DNA of 64,000 nt, from contig NC_054877.1 of the NCBI RefSeq assembly GCF_018320785.1, positions 22,488,329 to 22,552,328 of the forward strand, in the 5' to 3' direction. The translations under genes and the position numbers were made by a program. Numbering within the stretch: the stretch's first letter is position 1; every line of letters begins with the position of its first letter. This document shows, piece by piece, positions 24,074 through 34,799 of this stretch. The notes under the pieces were generated by a model. It did not search any database. It saw only the letters and a program-made list of their open reading frames with translations, and had not been told where the DNA came from. This DNA is from Cheilinus undulatus (lineage: Eukaryota > Chordata > Actinopteri > Labriformes > Labridae).

Positions 24074-24254
24074 CAAGGCTGCCCATAGGGGAGGATAAAC
24101 GGGAGAGCTTTCTGGGGCCCATGGAGGTCAGAGAAATTATTGTCCATTGTAAAGTTAAGCTGTGATATCCATATTTGTTTTGTTTTTTTTACTGAATAAA
24201 AACCACTCTTAGCAAAGTAACAAAACATTAATTTTATTCATATATGCTGATGTA

Positions 24255-24797
24255 CAGTGTTTCACAAATTTATTAGACCACCTGTCATATTTGTCTCAGA
24301 GACCATCCAGCATCATGAAGTGCTTTAATGCAGACTCTTTCATTTTCAGTGAGCTCTCCACATTTTACCATTTTGAACAGGAATAAGGAATTTCAAACTG
24401 AATTCACCCAAATCTGAGCCGGCTCACTGGGCTTCTCTGAGAAGTCAGAAATTAATCAAGCATAACATTCAACCACTAAAACTAATTCTTCTGTTCAGGA
24501 ATGCAAGTAAATAACTATAATTTGACATATTAATCAAGAAATATTAATGTGCTTTACTATTTTTTTAGTTTTTCTGTAAATCAGTAAATTTGAAAGTGCA
24601 TGGATAACAATAATAATTATATTTTAGCATTAAAAATATCATTTGGGTTAAAGAGCTTCTACATATTGGTGTATTAACCATTGCAGAAACATAAAAAAGG
24701 ATTTAGGTAATTACCAATGCTGTTAGTTTAGGGCAGCTGTGGCATAAACCTTACTTTGGTTAGGGTTAGGGTGGTCTAATAAATTTGTTAAGCACTG
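24255..24797. mobile_element. Tc1/mariner-type MITE with 28-bp inverted ends and TA target site
   Basis: The left end starts CAGTGTTTCACAAATTTATT and the right end (reverse complement) CAGTGCTTAACAAATTTATT. Both continue AGACCACC, giving 26 of 28 matches. TA flanks both sides (24253-24254, 24798-24799). The 543-bp interior has no transposase. It lies inside the element at 24074-25992. Confidence 0.85.
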
Positions 24798-24999
24798 TAT
24801 ATTTTAGCCTTTTTCAAAATGTAACCCTGCTTTATTAAAGCAGAATAACTTTTTACTGGTGATGTTAACAATGTGGATGGGCACATTGATATGAACGATT
24901 ACGAAAGTAATGTCACACTTCAGAGCCAAGCCACGATGTGCACAAATGTCAGGATGTCAGAAAATAAAGTAGAAAAGAACTGAAACAACTTATTGGAAA

Positions 25000-25780
25000 A
25001 GAATTAAATGATTGTGAAGAAAGGAAAAAGGTGGCAAAAAGGAAATGGCAAGAAAGAACTAAATGCAGAAAAAATGGGATAATAGTGGCAAAACAAGGAA
25101 AAAGGGCAAAAATGGGCAAAAAATCAGCAAGTAAAGGGCTAAATTGGCAAAGAAAGCAGCAAAAAAATCTGTTAAAATTGGCAAAAAAACCAACCCAGAA
25201 ACAAAGGGCGTTAACTGACCAAACAGATGCAAAAATGGGAAAAGTGTCAAAACTTGGTTAATAGTGGGAAAATGGTGACGAAAATGGGTTTAACGTTGTA
25301 AAAAAAAAAAAAGGGGGATAATAGTGGCAAAATAGGAAATAAAGAGCAAATAAGTTAAAAATTGGCAAAAAGTAGCAAAAATGAGTTAAAGTGGCAAAAA
25401 AGTGGTACAAAAAAAAGAGTTAAACAGGAAAAACTGGTTAAAAAATTGCAAAAATAGACTATAAAAAGCAAAAAAGGGCATGAAGTTGCCAAACAGAGGC
25501 AAAACAGGAAAAAATGTCAAAAAGTGGTTAATAGTGGGAAGAAGTGGCAAAAATCAACAAAAGCAGCAAAAAGTGCCAAACAGAAGTGGCAAAATGGGCT
25601 AAAGTGGCAAACATGGACCAAAGGCAGCAAAGATGTGTTAATAGTGCTAAAAACGGTGACTGAAAGGGTGAAAATGGGCCTGAAAAGATTAAGTGGAAAA
25701 AAATGGATAAATTACAGCAAAATGGGATCAAAGCACCAAACAGAAGTGGTATATAGGTGTAAAACAAGATGAAATAGGGT
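25000..25780 (+). repeat. Degenerate purine-rich minisatellite (AGTGGCAAAAATGGG units)
   Basis: About 40 imperfect units of 15-22 bp with the core TGGCAAAAA, strongly purine-biased on the + strand. A shorter version lies at 19930-20165 in the related element. Apparent Lys-rich open frames are a by-product. Confidence 0.75.
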
Positions 25781-26275
25781 TCAAAAGTAGCATCAATAAA
25801 TAATCCCAACACCAGAACCCCAAAACAGTTTGACATCGTTTTCAGCTCCAAATGAGATAACTGTTAGCCAGCAAGCTAGCACCAATGCTACTGATCCAAC
25901 ACACATGCATTAGCATCATGAATGAATCAGAGCTGGAGAGCGCCCTTCTCTGGGGGTTTTCATGGGACCAGACAGTTCTGTAGGCAGCCCTGGTCCTACC
26001 ACAGTAGGACTTTTACTGTAGAACAATTCCTGTACTCTTTTCACCTGCATAACACAGGTGGGTCTTATTCTATGTCTGACGGAAGACGGCAGTGTCTACT
26101 AAAAGGCACAATGAATCACGTGATAAACAACGATCTTTAAAATGTATTATATTTGTTGTGGATCTAAGTTGATCGATTAATGCGTTTAATCTCAAAACCC
26201 CTAGTTGATGTATTTAGAATGGCTTGAGAATTTATGTTGTTAAACACTAGAGGGAGCCAAAATGATACCTATAAA

Positions 26276-26276
<1 letters not shown>

Positions 26277-26318
<42 letters not shown>
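26277..26318 (+). repeat. ATCT microsatellite
   Basis: (ATCT) repeated about 10 times without interruption. Confidence 0.92.
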
Positions 26319-26399
26319 ACAGCCTACATACATATTCATATAGCTATCTAGGCCTTTATACTGAAAAAACCTAGGCTATTTAAAAGTGGCTTCCATTAG

Positions 26400-27920
26400 T
26401 ACAAAGCAAGTAATAATATATATTTTTATAATAAATTATAATTTTCAACTCTTAACAGGTTACAGCTCAAGCTGACATTCAGCCTGCCACCTAGAGTTAA
26501 ATACATTTATTTGTTACCAATTGAAACATTTGTAGTCAGTCATTTTTTTTTTTTTTTACCGTGATTCAAGGAAAATCTAACTTTTGCGTTAAAATTACAC
26601 TTAAAATAAAACAGACAAATCTGCTGACAGAAAAAAAAATCTGAACAACGTCACTACAAAAGTAAAACTGGTCTGCTTCAACAATAACACTGCTTTGTAA
26701 TTGGTTATTTAAAGTCAGTGGCCTGATTGTTCCTCTCGTCGTGTCGCTGATTATCTTCCCATCCATTCAGGAGTGTCGCTGAGGTCCACTCGTGGATCCC
26801 CTCAATAATGAAGATATGAGGAGGTCTGGGTGGGCAGGCAGGCCGCTGTATTAAGTCAAAAGTCCATCACTGAGTAGAGTCAACAGCCCGAGGCGCTGTA
26901 AAAAGTTCATGCCCTGGTCCATGTAAGGAGAAACCGGTCGAGCAGCAGGCCACTGCACGGACGTTTAATTGAGACGACCTGCGGAGGATTACTGCGATAT
27001 TGGGACTGTAACTTTGCCTCACAGTGACCATTTACGATTTCATGCACAGTCGCCTTTGACAGCAGGGCCATACAGAGGCCTGCAGGTTATTGAAGCCCTT
27101 TTTAGTCGAAGTCTGCTTTAATCCACATCAGCCTTACATTAATTATGCACACCGTTAAACATTGCAGGGACTATATTTTTTACCTTTAAAGATGGTTTCA
27201 AAAATATCCTGCACATTCTGTCAATGTGGCAATAAATCATAAAGGCCCTAAAACATTTAGTTAGCAGCGCTTCATTAAAGGTGTCACAGCCACCCCATTT
27301 GGTCCCCAGTCCTTAAATCCTTTTTTACTGTGAATAAACTCTCACACCTCTTAGCCCAAACTGTCCTTTAATTCCTGCTGTAATGAGATCTCACTTTACC
27401 GCCCATTGCAAATGATGTGAGGCTTTGATCTCGCAGTGATCTGCTGCTGCTGTTGAGGCTTTAACTAGTAAAAATGCGCGTTCGCAGAATGTAAATGTGC
27501 ACGAAAAGTGCGCCATTTGGTTCTTAATTTAGGCAAGAAATAAACGTAGAAAACGGAGCATAAATAGGAGTGACAGCCTTGTGAATTCAGCGTATTCCTA
27601 TGCGTAAATTTATTTTTAAAGATAAGCTGATTTTTAAAATCTTTAATATCCATATCATTGTGATCATTTAGAAATGTTTCCATTTATTTTTCACGTATTT
27701 CTGTTTGATTAAGACTTCAACAGGACTGACAGAGGATGTCTTTTTGTACCAAAATGTGCGGGAATTTGCCCTCCACGCTCTGATTGCGCACATGTGTGAG
27801 TTACTCTGTCACGTCTGAAGTCTTGGCTGGAGTGGGCTGGGAGTTACCGACACCTCCTCTCTCTAGTTAAAAAAATCTCTGAGTGTGGCCATCAGCTCTC
27901 TGCTCACTCTTCATGGCCTC
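26400..27920. promoter_or_regulatory. Repeat-poor upstream region of foxc1, candidate regulatory DNA
   Basis: No mobile element is recognisable here, in contrast to the 10 kb before it. The stretch 26740-27140 is CpG-containing and non-repetitive, with homeobox-like TTTAATTGAG and TTAATTATG sequences. TGCGTAAA occurs at 27601. Enhancer function is inferred from position and composition only. Confidence 0.35.
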
Positions 27921-27927
27921 ACTCCTC

Positions 27928-27967
27928 ATTGGATAGCTCGCGCACTTTTGGGGAGGAGCTCCGCCCG
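27928..27967 (+). promoter_or_regulatory. foxc1 promoter elements: inverted CCAAT box and GC box
   Basis: ATTGG (inverted CCAAT) at 27928-27932 and CTCCGCCCGC starting at 27959 lie about 260-300 bp upstream of the foxc1 ATG in CpG-containing DNA. No convincing TATA box is visible, which is typical of CpG-type developmental promoters. The exact start is not determinable here. Confidence 0.4.
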
Positions 27968-28042
27968 CAGCAAAAAAGGAGGAAAGAATTTAACTGCGCA
28001 AAAGTGTGTGGTGACGGATATCCAAAGTTCAGAACTTTTTCA

Positions 28043-28153
28043 ATGTGCGTTTCATTGACACACAGACATGGGGACGGCCTGAACGCAGCTGAGCTCCAGC
28101 ACGCTGCTCTGTTGTTGAGACTTTTCCTCTTTCTCTTTTTGGAGGAGCTGTGA
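28043..28153 (+). other. Upstream ORF in the foxc1 leader (36 codons plus stop)
   Basis: ATG at 28043 reads MCVSLTHRHG and ends in a Leu/Phe-rich stretch ([14 protein letters not shown]) with TGA at 28151-28153, 71 bp before the foxc1 start. A second, 4-codon frame (28068-28082) overlaps it. It lies downstream of the CCAAT/GC elements, so it is probably within the mRNA leader. Whether the peptide is conserved cannot be judged from one sequence. Confidence 0.35.
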
Positions 28154-28224
28154 CTTGTGCGTCAGAGGAGGGAGAAGTGGAGCTCTCCGTGTGCGTAAAG
28201 TTTGGAGCTTTTCTTTCTGAAGAC

Positions 28225-29658
28225 ATGCAGGCCCGCTACTCCGTCTCCAGCCCGAACTCTCTGGGCGTCGTGCCGTACATCAGCAGCGACCCGAGCTACT
28301 ACAGGGCCGCAGCCGGTGGCGGATACACCGGGATGCCAGCACCTATGAACATGTACTCTCACGCGGCGCATGACCAATATCCTGCAAGCATGGCGCGCGC
28401 GTACGGGCCGTACACCCCTCAACCTCAGCCGAAGGATATGGTGAAACCCCCCTACAGCTACATCGCGCTCATCACCATGGCTATCCAAAACTCGCCTGAC
28501 AAGAAGGTGACCCTGAATGGGATTTACCAGTTTATCATGGAGAGGTTTCCATTCTACCGAGACAACAAGCAGGGCTGGCAGAACAGCATCAGGCACAATC
28601 TGTCCCTCAATGAGTGCTTCGTCAAGGTGCCTCGTGATGATAAAAAGCCCGGTAAAGGCAGCTACTGGACCCTCGACCCGGACTCTTACAACATGTTTGA
28701 AAACGGGAGCTTTCTGCGGAGGAGGCGGCGGTTCAAGAAGAAGGACGCGCTGAAGGAGAAAGAGGAGCGGCTGCAGAAGGACGTCACAGCGGTGTCGAGG
28801 CAGCAGGGAGGCCGGGAGCAGGAGCAGTCGGTGCAGGGCTCCAAGCCGGTGAGGATCCAGGATATAAAGACTGAGAACGGGACAGTCACGCCTCCGCAGG
28901 CCGACTCGCCCTCTCTGAGCACCGTGCCCAAAATCGAAAGCCCGGACAGCAGCAGCAGCATGTCCAGCGGGAGCCCTCACAGCATCCCCTCCAACAGATC
29001 CATCGGTTTGGACAGCTCCGAGCACCACCAGCACCATGGCCAGGCCTCCACGCAGGGCTTCAGCGTGGATAACATCATGACCTCCCTCAGGGGGTCTCCA
29101 CAAGGGGCCACGGAGCTCCCCTCCGGCCTCAGCGCCTCCACCAGGACAGGTATAACCCCATCTTTGTCCTTAAACTATTCTCCAAGCCAGACATCAGTGT
29201 ATAGTTCCCCTTGTACCCAAAACTCTATCTCCACTACCTCCAACGCCACCTATCATTGTAACATGCAAGCCATGAGCTTGTACGCCGGGGACAGGTCGAG
29301 CCACCTGGCGCCGAGCACCACCGTGGACGAAACGTTGCCAGATTACTCCGTCACCACAACCTCGTCCTCCCTGAGCCACGCGAACCTAAACTCCGCGCAG
29401 GAGGGCCACCATGCGCACCAAGGAAGGCTGACTTCATGGTACCTCAACCAGGCCGGAGACCTGGGCCATCTGGGCGCGACGTACCCCTCAGCGCAGCAGC
29501 AGAACTTCCACTCAGTCCGAGAGATGTTCGAGTCCCAGAGAATCGGCTTGAATAACTCACCGGTGAATGGGAATAACAGCTGTCAGATGTCATTCCCACC
29601 GAGCCAATCCATCTATCGCACTTCGGGAGCTTTCGTATACGACTGCAGCAAGTTCTGA
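28225..29658 (+). CDS. foxc1: Forkhead box C1 transcription factor, complete single-exon gene
   Basis: The 477-residue nuclear transcription factor is FOXC1, known for roles in the anterior eye segment, somites, neural crest mesenchyme and vessels. The N-terminus [20 protein letters not shown] matches FOXC1, and [21 protein letters not shown] leads into the forkhead domain (about residues 72-166). Helix 3 is [13 protein letters not shown] (about 120-132). The wing ends in [10 protein letters not shown], the nuclear localisation signal. Further FOXC1 signatures follow in order: [49 protein letters not shown]-like [25 protein letters not shown], and the C-terminus [13 protein letters not shown] to VYDCSKF. 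It lacks the long Ala/Gly tracts of human FOXC1 (553 aa). The frame runs 25 codons upstream without an ATG, so 28225 is the start. The length leans towards the teleost a copy. It is the last gene of the cluster, 12.3 kb past foxf2. Confidence 0.97.
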   Translation: MQARYSVSSPNSLGVVPYISSDPSYYRAAAGGGYTGMPAPMNMYSHAAHDQYPASMARAYGPYTPQPQPKDMVKPPYSYIALITMAIQNSPDKKVTLNGIYQFIMERFPFYRDNKQGWQNSIRHNLSLNECFVKVPRDDKKPGKGSYWTLDPDSYNMFENGSFLRRRRRFKKKDALKEKEERLQKDVTAVSRQQGGREQEQSVQGSKPVRIQDIKTENGTVTPPQADSPSLSTVPKIESPDSSSSMSSGSPHSIPSNRSIGLDSSEHHQHHGQASTQGFSVDNIMTSLRGSPQGATELPSGLSASTRTGITPSLSLNYSPSQTSVYSSPCTQNSISTTSNATYHCNMQAMSLYAGDRSSHLAPSTTVDETLPDYSVTTTSSSLSHANLNSAQEGHHAHQGRLTSWYLNQAGDLGHLGATYPSAQQQNFHSVREMFESQRIGLNNSPVNGNNSCQMSFPPSQSIYRTSGAFVYDCSKF

Positions 29659-30095
29659 CCAAAACAACAACAAAAACAAGCTCAGTATTTTCCTCACGGT
29701 GTTTGAACTCTTTCAGTAAAGCCAACATTTCCCCCACATGGACTTTAAATGAGACAGAAAACAAACAGAAAAGACTTGATCTCGTTTTTTTCTAAACAAC
29801 AGTGTTACTGCAAATAACACGTAAGTCTCTTTTTGCTTTTGTGCCTTTATTCTATATGTTAAGGATATGTCAGTTTTCATGGACGTGTAAATTGCATATA
29901 GTAATTTATTTCTAAAAAATGTAGCCGGATATTATGGACCAAACACCAAAAAGTGTTTTTAAAAAATTGAATTTCCTTAAGTGTCCAGAAATTCTGTTCC
30001 ATTATAAAAGTAAAAAAGGAACGTGTATATCGCCGTACTATTTCAAAGATTCTTCCTCTGTTGAAAAGTATTTTGAAGGATTTGTTTGTTTGTTT

Positions 30096-30101
30096 AATAA
30101 A
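30096..30101 (+). terminator. foxc1 polyadenylation signal (candidate)
   Basis: AATAAA in GTTTAATAAATTGTC lies 438 bp after the stop. The 3' UTR (29659-30095) is AT-rich and shows no other canonical AATAAA. A T/G-rich segment follows (TTTTATGTGAGTT). Confidence 0.5.
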
Positions 30102-30109
30102 TTGTCATT

Positions 30110-31322
30110 TTATGTGAGTTTAAAGTTACGCCTCGTTTCTTGTAGACTTGAATTAAGAATAGTGATATTGTGTAAGTAACTGAGAAGTAATATTTTTTTA
30201 TTTTGATTGTGATATGACCCTCTGACAATTAGGAATTTGATGGTGTGCGTTTTACGCACAACGTGCGTAAAAGTTAATGCTATTTGGACTAATCTGCTGC
30301 ACTGACATGTTTCTACTCTTAAAATCAAATAGAAAAATATATATTTACTCACAATAATGCCAAATTGTGCTCATCGCCCTCCCAGTTTCATCTGTGGAAA
30401 CAGTTTTTATCTGCATGCAATAAATAAAAAAAAAGCCTTTCTGCTTCCAAGCTGCGTGCGCATCCAAACACAAACCACCCAGTTAGAAAGTAAACAATGC
30501 AGTAATTCTTCGTGCTAATATGCATTTTCTGCGCGTGCTTTTATTGTCATATCAGTAATGTGAGAGGATTTATAGGAACTGACGTTGACCTGAGGCCTGC
30601 AGACCTGCAGCCACTCTGCACACAGCAGCACTACTTTGTTTTGGATCGCGTTGTGTGTTTACTGGCGCATACCACTGCTTACTTAATATCATACCACACA
30701 TGCCAAAGATAGTGTTGTTGTCACTTTACTTCTGATGTTTGAATTCTCACCAGTCTGACATGACGCTGACGTAGACAGAGACAACTAGGAGTGTCACGTT
30801 TTTATTCTACGTAACTCATAGCGGTTGTTTGGAGTGTGTGGATATTTATTTTCAACAGTGAGTGGAGGTTAAATCAGATTCACATGTTCCAAATGTCAAA
30901 TTGATGATCTGTTGTAGTCTTAGTCTGCGGGGTTTCCTTAAAAGGGAGAATGGTATGTTTCCCCTCAGTTATATGGTTAAAGAAAAGCTTTTTGCTTTTG
31001 TCACATTAAATAGAAACCAATAAGTAATTCTAAAACAGATTCTTTTTTCTTTTTATATGAATCAATTTTAAAAAATCTTTGAATTTAGAAAAAAAGCAAA
31101 TCTAAGGTTCTGACAATCAAAATAATGCTTTATATTTTTTCAAATGTACATAAATTTTTTATTTTAAGAAATTTTCACATTTATTCACACAACCCCCAAA
31201 AACATTTGCTCTAAAAACAATTTAATTAAACATCATTTTAAAATAGTAATAGTTTGGAAGCGTGCGTAAAATTACGCATGGCTGCAATGCGTAAAAAGAC
31301 AACGGTTATAATAGTAGTAGTA

Positions 31323-31363
<41 letters not shown>

Positions 31364-34300
31364 TGTACAATTCATTTGGACAGAGAGTTCTTTTAAAACC
31401 CAATCAGGCAGTTAAAGCATGTTCGGCAACAGAGTTTAGATTAAGAAACCATTTATACATTTGCATTGTCTTTAAAAAATGACCACACTCTATTTTATTC
31501 ACATTTGCTGCAAAGTTAACTGTTATGTTTTCTTGTAAATTAGAGCAGTTACGTTTTTTCTCCCACAGGGGAAGAGTGGGAGCCATCATGCCCCACTGAC
31601 TACACCAGACTGAAGTTAGAACCCACGGCAGAATTACGCACAAAGTTGATCCTCAAAGTTGAAATTGTAAACTTTAAATTGTGATTTTTTTTTTCATATC
31701 TGGATTGACATCATATTATTTCTGGTAGCTCAAGAAGGACAGCAGAAATCCTGAGAGTCCAGCTCATCCAAACAGAGCTGAATGGTGACAAGCTGCAGGC
31801 CGTGTGTGTACATGTTGTGTAATCGTGAATATGGAACAAACAGCCATAAAACAAAACCGAAAAATATTCCAATTGTTCATCTTAGCCACAGTGAGCTGCT
31901 GCTCCTCCAAAACTCAGCGATTGCACCGATTGCTCCTAAAAGTCATTAGATACTTTCCCAAGTTTGGGGCCTAATAAACAAACGTCGTGTTAGCCCAAAG
32001 ATTGATGGCGCCCTCACAGAAACGAGCAGGTCAGGAAGGAATAAAATTCAATCAGAGACGTGGAATCGTTTTTCATGAGACGGAAAAGGCAGAGAGGGAG
32101 AAGGAGGTCAATGAGGAGGATGTCGGCCGCCAGAGCACCCTCAACAATGTAACAGGACATAGCACGCGCACACATGCGCGCGCTCACAGAGACAGAGACA
32201 ACAAAGACGAGCCTTGCTCATAGTGTTTGATTTGATGTACTCTAAACAGTAAAAATAGAACTGAAAAGAGGATAACGGCGCAGAAAATGAGCTGATACTG
32301 TAATTAACAATGAGCCCATAGCTTCCTATGTGGGGCCCTACAGGGGCCGTCATCCTGCCTGAGGGGTCTAACATGAGAATAGATACAAATTAAATTTCTA
32401 TTTCATTTCCCCTCAAAGGAGGAGTAAAACTGAAGGAAATTCTGTAGTTCTAGATATTCAGGAGATATCTTCAACACTAAATCAACAACAGCCCTGATCG
32501 GATGCATTATTAAACAGGGGCCTCGTGTCTGTTTGGGGCGCCTCTGCATGCACGGAGATTTTTTGGGGATCCTTGATTCAGCCTGTGTGAAAGGTTCCGC
32601 CACATTCCTGAAAGCACACAGCTTGCCACGGGTGAAATAGCAGAGACAAGAGCGGCTGTAGAGCCAGCATTTAAAGTAGAATATTACAAAACTGAAACTG
32701 TTCATGCATTTTGATAGCTTGTGTGTAAAATATTTCTTAAAGTGTGTTTGTAAGGAGCACAGAGCCTGTTGTTTCCCGAAAAACACAGAATAGTCCAATC
32801 CAAATAATATGATCATTTTTGGTGTTGATTTTACGCAGTTCAGCGCCGGTGAGATGTTTGCATTTGTTTAGGTCAAAGTTAAAGAAAGTGCATACACAAA
32901 TACACCACACACTCATTATTTAAGATGACACGGATACAGCTTAAAAGAAAATCATTTCTTTATTTTAAATCCAAAAATAAAGCACACCAGTGATATCTAT
33001 CTTTACCAAACGGCGATGATGCACGCGCAAAGTAAACATCTGATCACTTAGCATTCTCAGTTTGACCTTCTTCTCTGATCAGGCCTGAAAATAATATTAT
33101 TGATCCTTTATTGTGACATTTTCCCCAATGTTTATCAATATCAGGACAGAAACTATTTGTGAAAGACAGAAGGATAAACATTAGAACATTAAAGCCATAC
33201 AGCAGAGGAGGGAAAGTATATTCAAGAAGACCGTGTATATTTCAAAATAAAAAAACATTTAAATGTTTAGCTGTGCTCTTTAAAACTGTTATGTCACTAT
33301 AAAACTGCTGTGGCCTCAAATGGTTTCTATCTTCACGTGCAAGATGCATATTTTTCAATAAAATTCAGTGGGTTTATGGGTTGATTTTTCAATAGTTGTG
33401 TGTGCTAGAAAGACTTTTCGTTAGAACTGAAACTTTGTTCAACATTTTGAGCCTTTACTGCCTCAGGCACACCTATACAGCAAGCACTTTGTCATATTAG
33501 CATTTTTTGAAGTCTAGAACCTGATAATTCTTACATCCATACTGGTTGTAAAGTGTGCCAGCTATGCGTAAAAGCGCAGTGCAGTCGTGCCAGAGCTTCC
33601 CAGGAGATGTCTCCTGCTTGTTGTAGCCTCGTGCAGACTGTGTGCACCTGTGTGTGTCTGCAGTGTCCAGCTCAGCTCAGTCGGGATGGAAAATGTTTCA
33701 GCTCTCTCTGTGAGCGTTCAAGAGCCGAGCTCCGCGCGCCATCTGTTTCTAATTAGAAGTCCATCGACGCAAATGCTGTCTGCTCTGCGGCCAAACGAGC
33801 GAAAGGTTGGAGGTCCAACACTTGCCTCCCATAAGGGGATCTCAGCGCCGCGTGCAGCCTTTTAATCCTGCGTGTCTCATTTTAAAGACAAACAGTAATT
33901 TTTACAAAATAAATGATTCGCCCCGTTTTGTCCGATGAGGTGTAAATAAAACATCTGGATTTAAAAGAGTTTAAAACCATCCTTTAAGAGAACCGTATTG
34001 AGCTCGTGCAGATCCGCTGAAGCTGGATAATGGAGCTCTGTGGATTCAGAGCGACCTGCGAATAACCCTGCAGCCTTGGCGAGTTACCTCAAAAAGGAAC
34101 AGAGTTTCCTTCAAGTTGCACAAAAGCTGCTTCTTTCTGCTGCGCGCGCCTGCGGCTTCTAATTATAGCACGTTTTTACGCGCCTGAATGTCCCAATTAT
34201 CCCGCGTGACATACAGTCATTTATGGTCACCTGTGCCGTAATTTTATGAATAGCTACATGTTTGATTTTCTCTTTTAGCCGACGACTTTAGGAGCGTGTT

Positions 34301-34500
34301 TTTAATCTGAATAACCTTCAGGAATAAAGCTTCATTCTCCAGCAGGTGTGAGGGATAAAATTAAAGGACATTTTTTATTTCTATTTATTTATTATCCCAC
34401 TTAACTACAAGTTTATTAGCTCAAATATATGAAGTTACTGCGAGGCAGGAATATAAGGAAACTAACGCAGTGAATAGTAGATCAATCACAGATGAGGCAC
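30110..34500. promoter_or_regulatory. Repeat-poor region downstream of foxc1, candidate regulatory DNA
   Basis: No exon or mobile element is seen. It contains many TGCGTAAA motifs, including perfect inverted pairs at 30245-30259 and 31263-31278. A trinucleotide microsatellite lies at 31312-31363. Non-repetitive CpG-containing islands lie at about 31740-32660 and 33540-34270. These are typical places for long-range fox enhancers. Confidence 0.35.
31312..31363 (+). repeat. AGT/AAT microsatellite
   Basis: Four AGT units pass into about 13 AAT units. Confidence 0.9.
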
Positions 34501-34522
34501 AGGAAACTCAGCGTTATTAATC

Positions 34523-34558
34523 TATAATAATAATGATAATGATAATAATAATAATAAC
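34523..34558 (+). repeat. AAT/GATAAT microsatellite
   Basis: Imperfect ATA/AAT array with two ATG interruptions. Confidence 0.8.
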
Positions 34559-34772
34559 AGTTTAACATGTGTGTGTTTTTCCTGTGTCCTGGTAGCAGCA
34601 GCTAGCAGAATAAACCTGAACTGTGTAACTGGTGACATGAGAAGAAGACTTCAAAGCTGTCCATCTGCTGCTATCTGAGCCACAGTAGCAGTTGTCTGTG
34701 TCTTTCGAGGCTCTCATCTCATTTTATGGCGCGAGCGAGGCGGCCACTGGGCTATGAAAACATCACGAGCAG

Positions 34773-34797
34773 ACACACACACACACACACACACACA
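34773..34797 (+). repeat. CA microsatellite
   Basis: (AC)12 uninterrupted. Confidence 0.92.
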
Positions 34798-34799
34798 TG

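Larger units (their letters stand above)
24074..25992 (+). mobile_element. 1.9-kb hAT-like element containing a minisatellite and a nested MITE
   Basis: The ends are inverted: CAAGGCTGCCCA at 24074 and GGCAGCCCTG ending at 25992 (reverse complement CAGGGCTGCC). The left part matches the copy at 19700. It is interrupted by a separate terminal-inverted-repeat element (24255-24797). From about 25000 to 25780 it carries a purine-rich array of units like AGTGGCAAAAATGGGTTA. No transposase frame is seen, so it is non-autonomous. An 8-bp target duplication could not be confirmed. Confidence 0.65.

Noticed and set aside
24757-24772. GGTTAGGGTTAGGG, telomere-like repeat
   Set aside because: Only two units, inside the right part of a MITE.
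25031-25851. Lys-rich plus-strand and Leu/Phe-rich minus-strand frames
   Set aside because: They are by-products of the purine-rich AGTGGCAAAAATGG array.
28162-29103. 313-codon open frame antisense to foxc1
   Set aside because: It is the mirror of GC-rich foxc1 codons. Its Arg/Val/Leu-rich composition follows from the sense strand, and it has no family signature.
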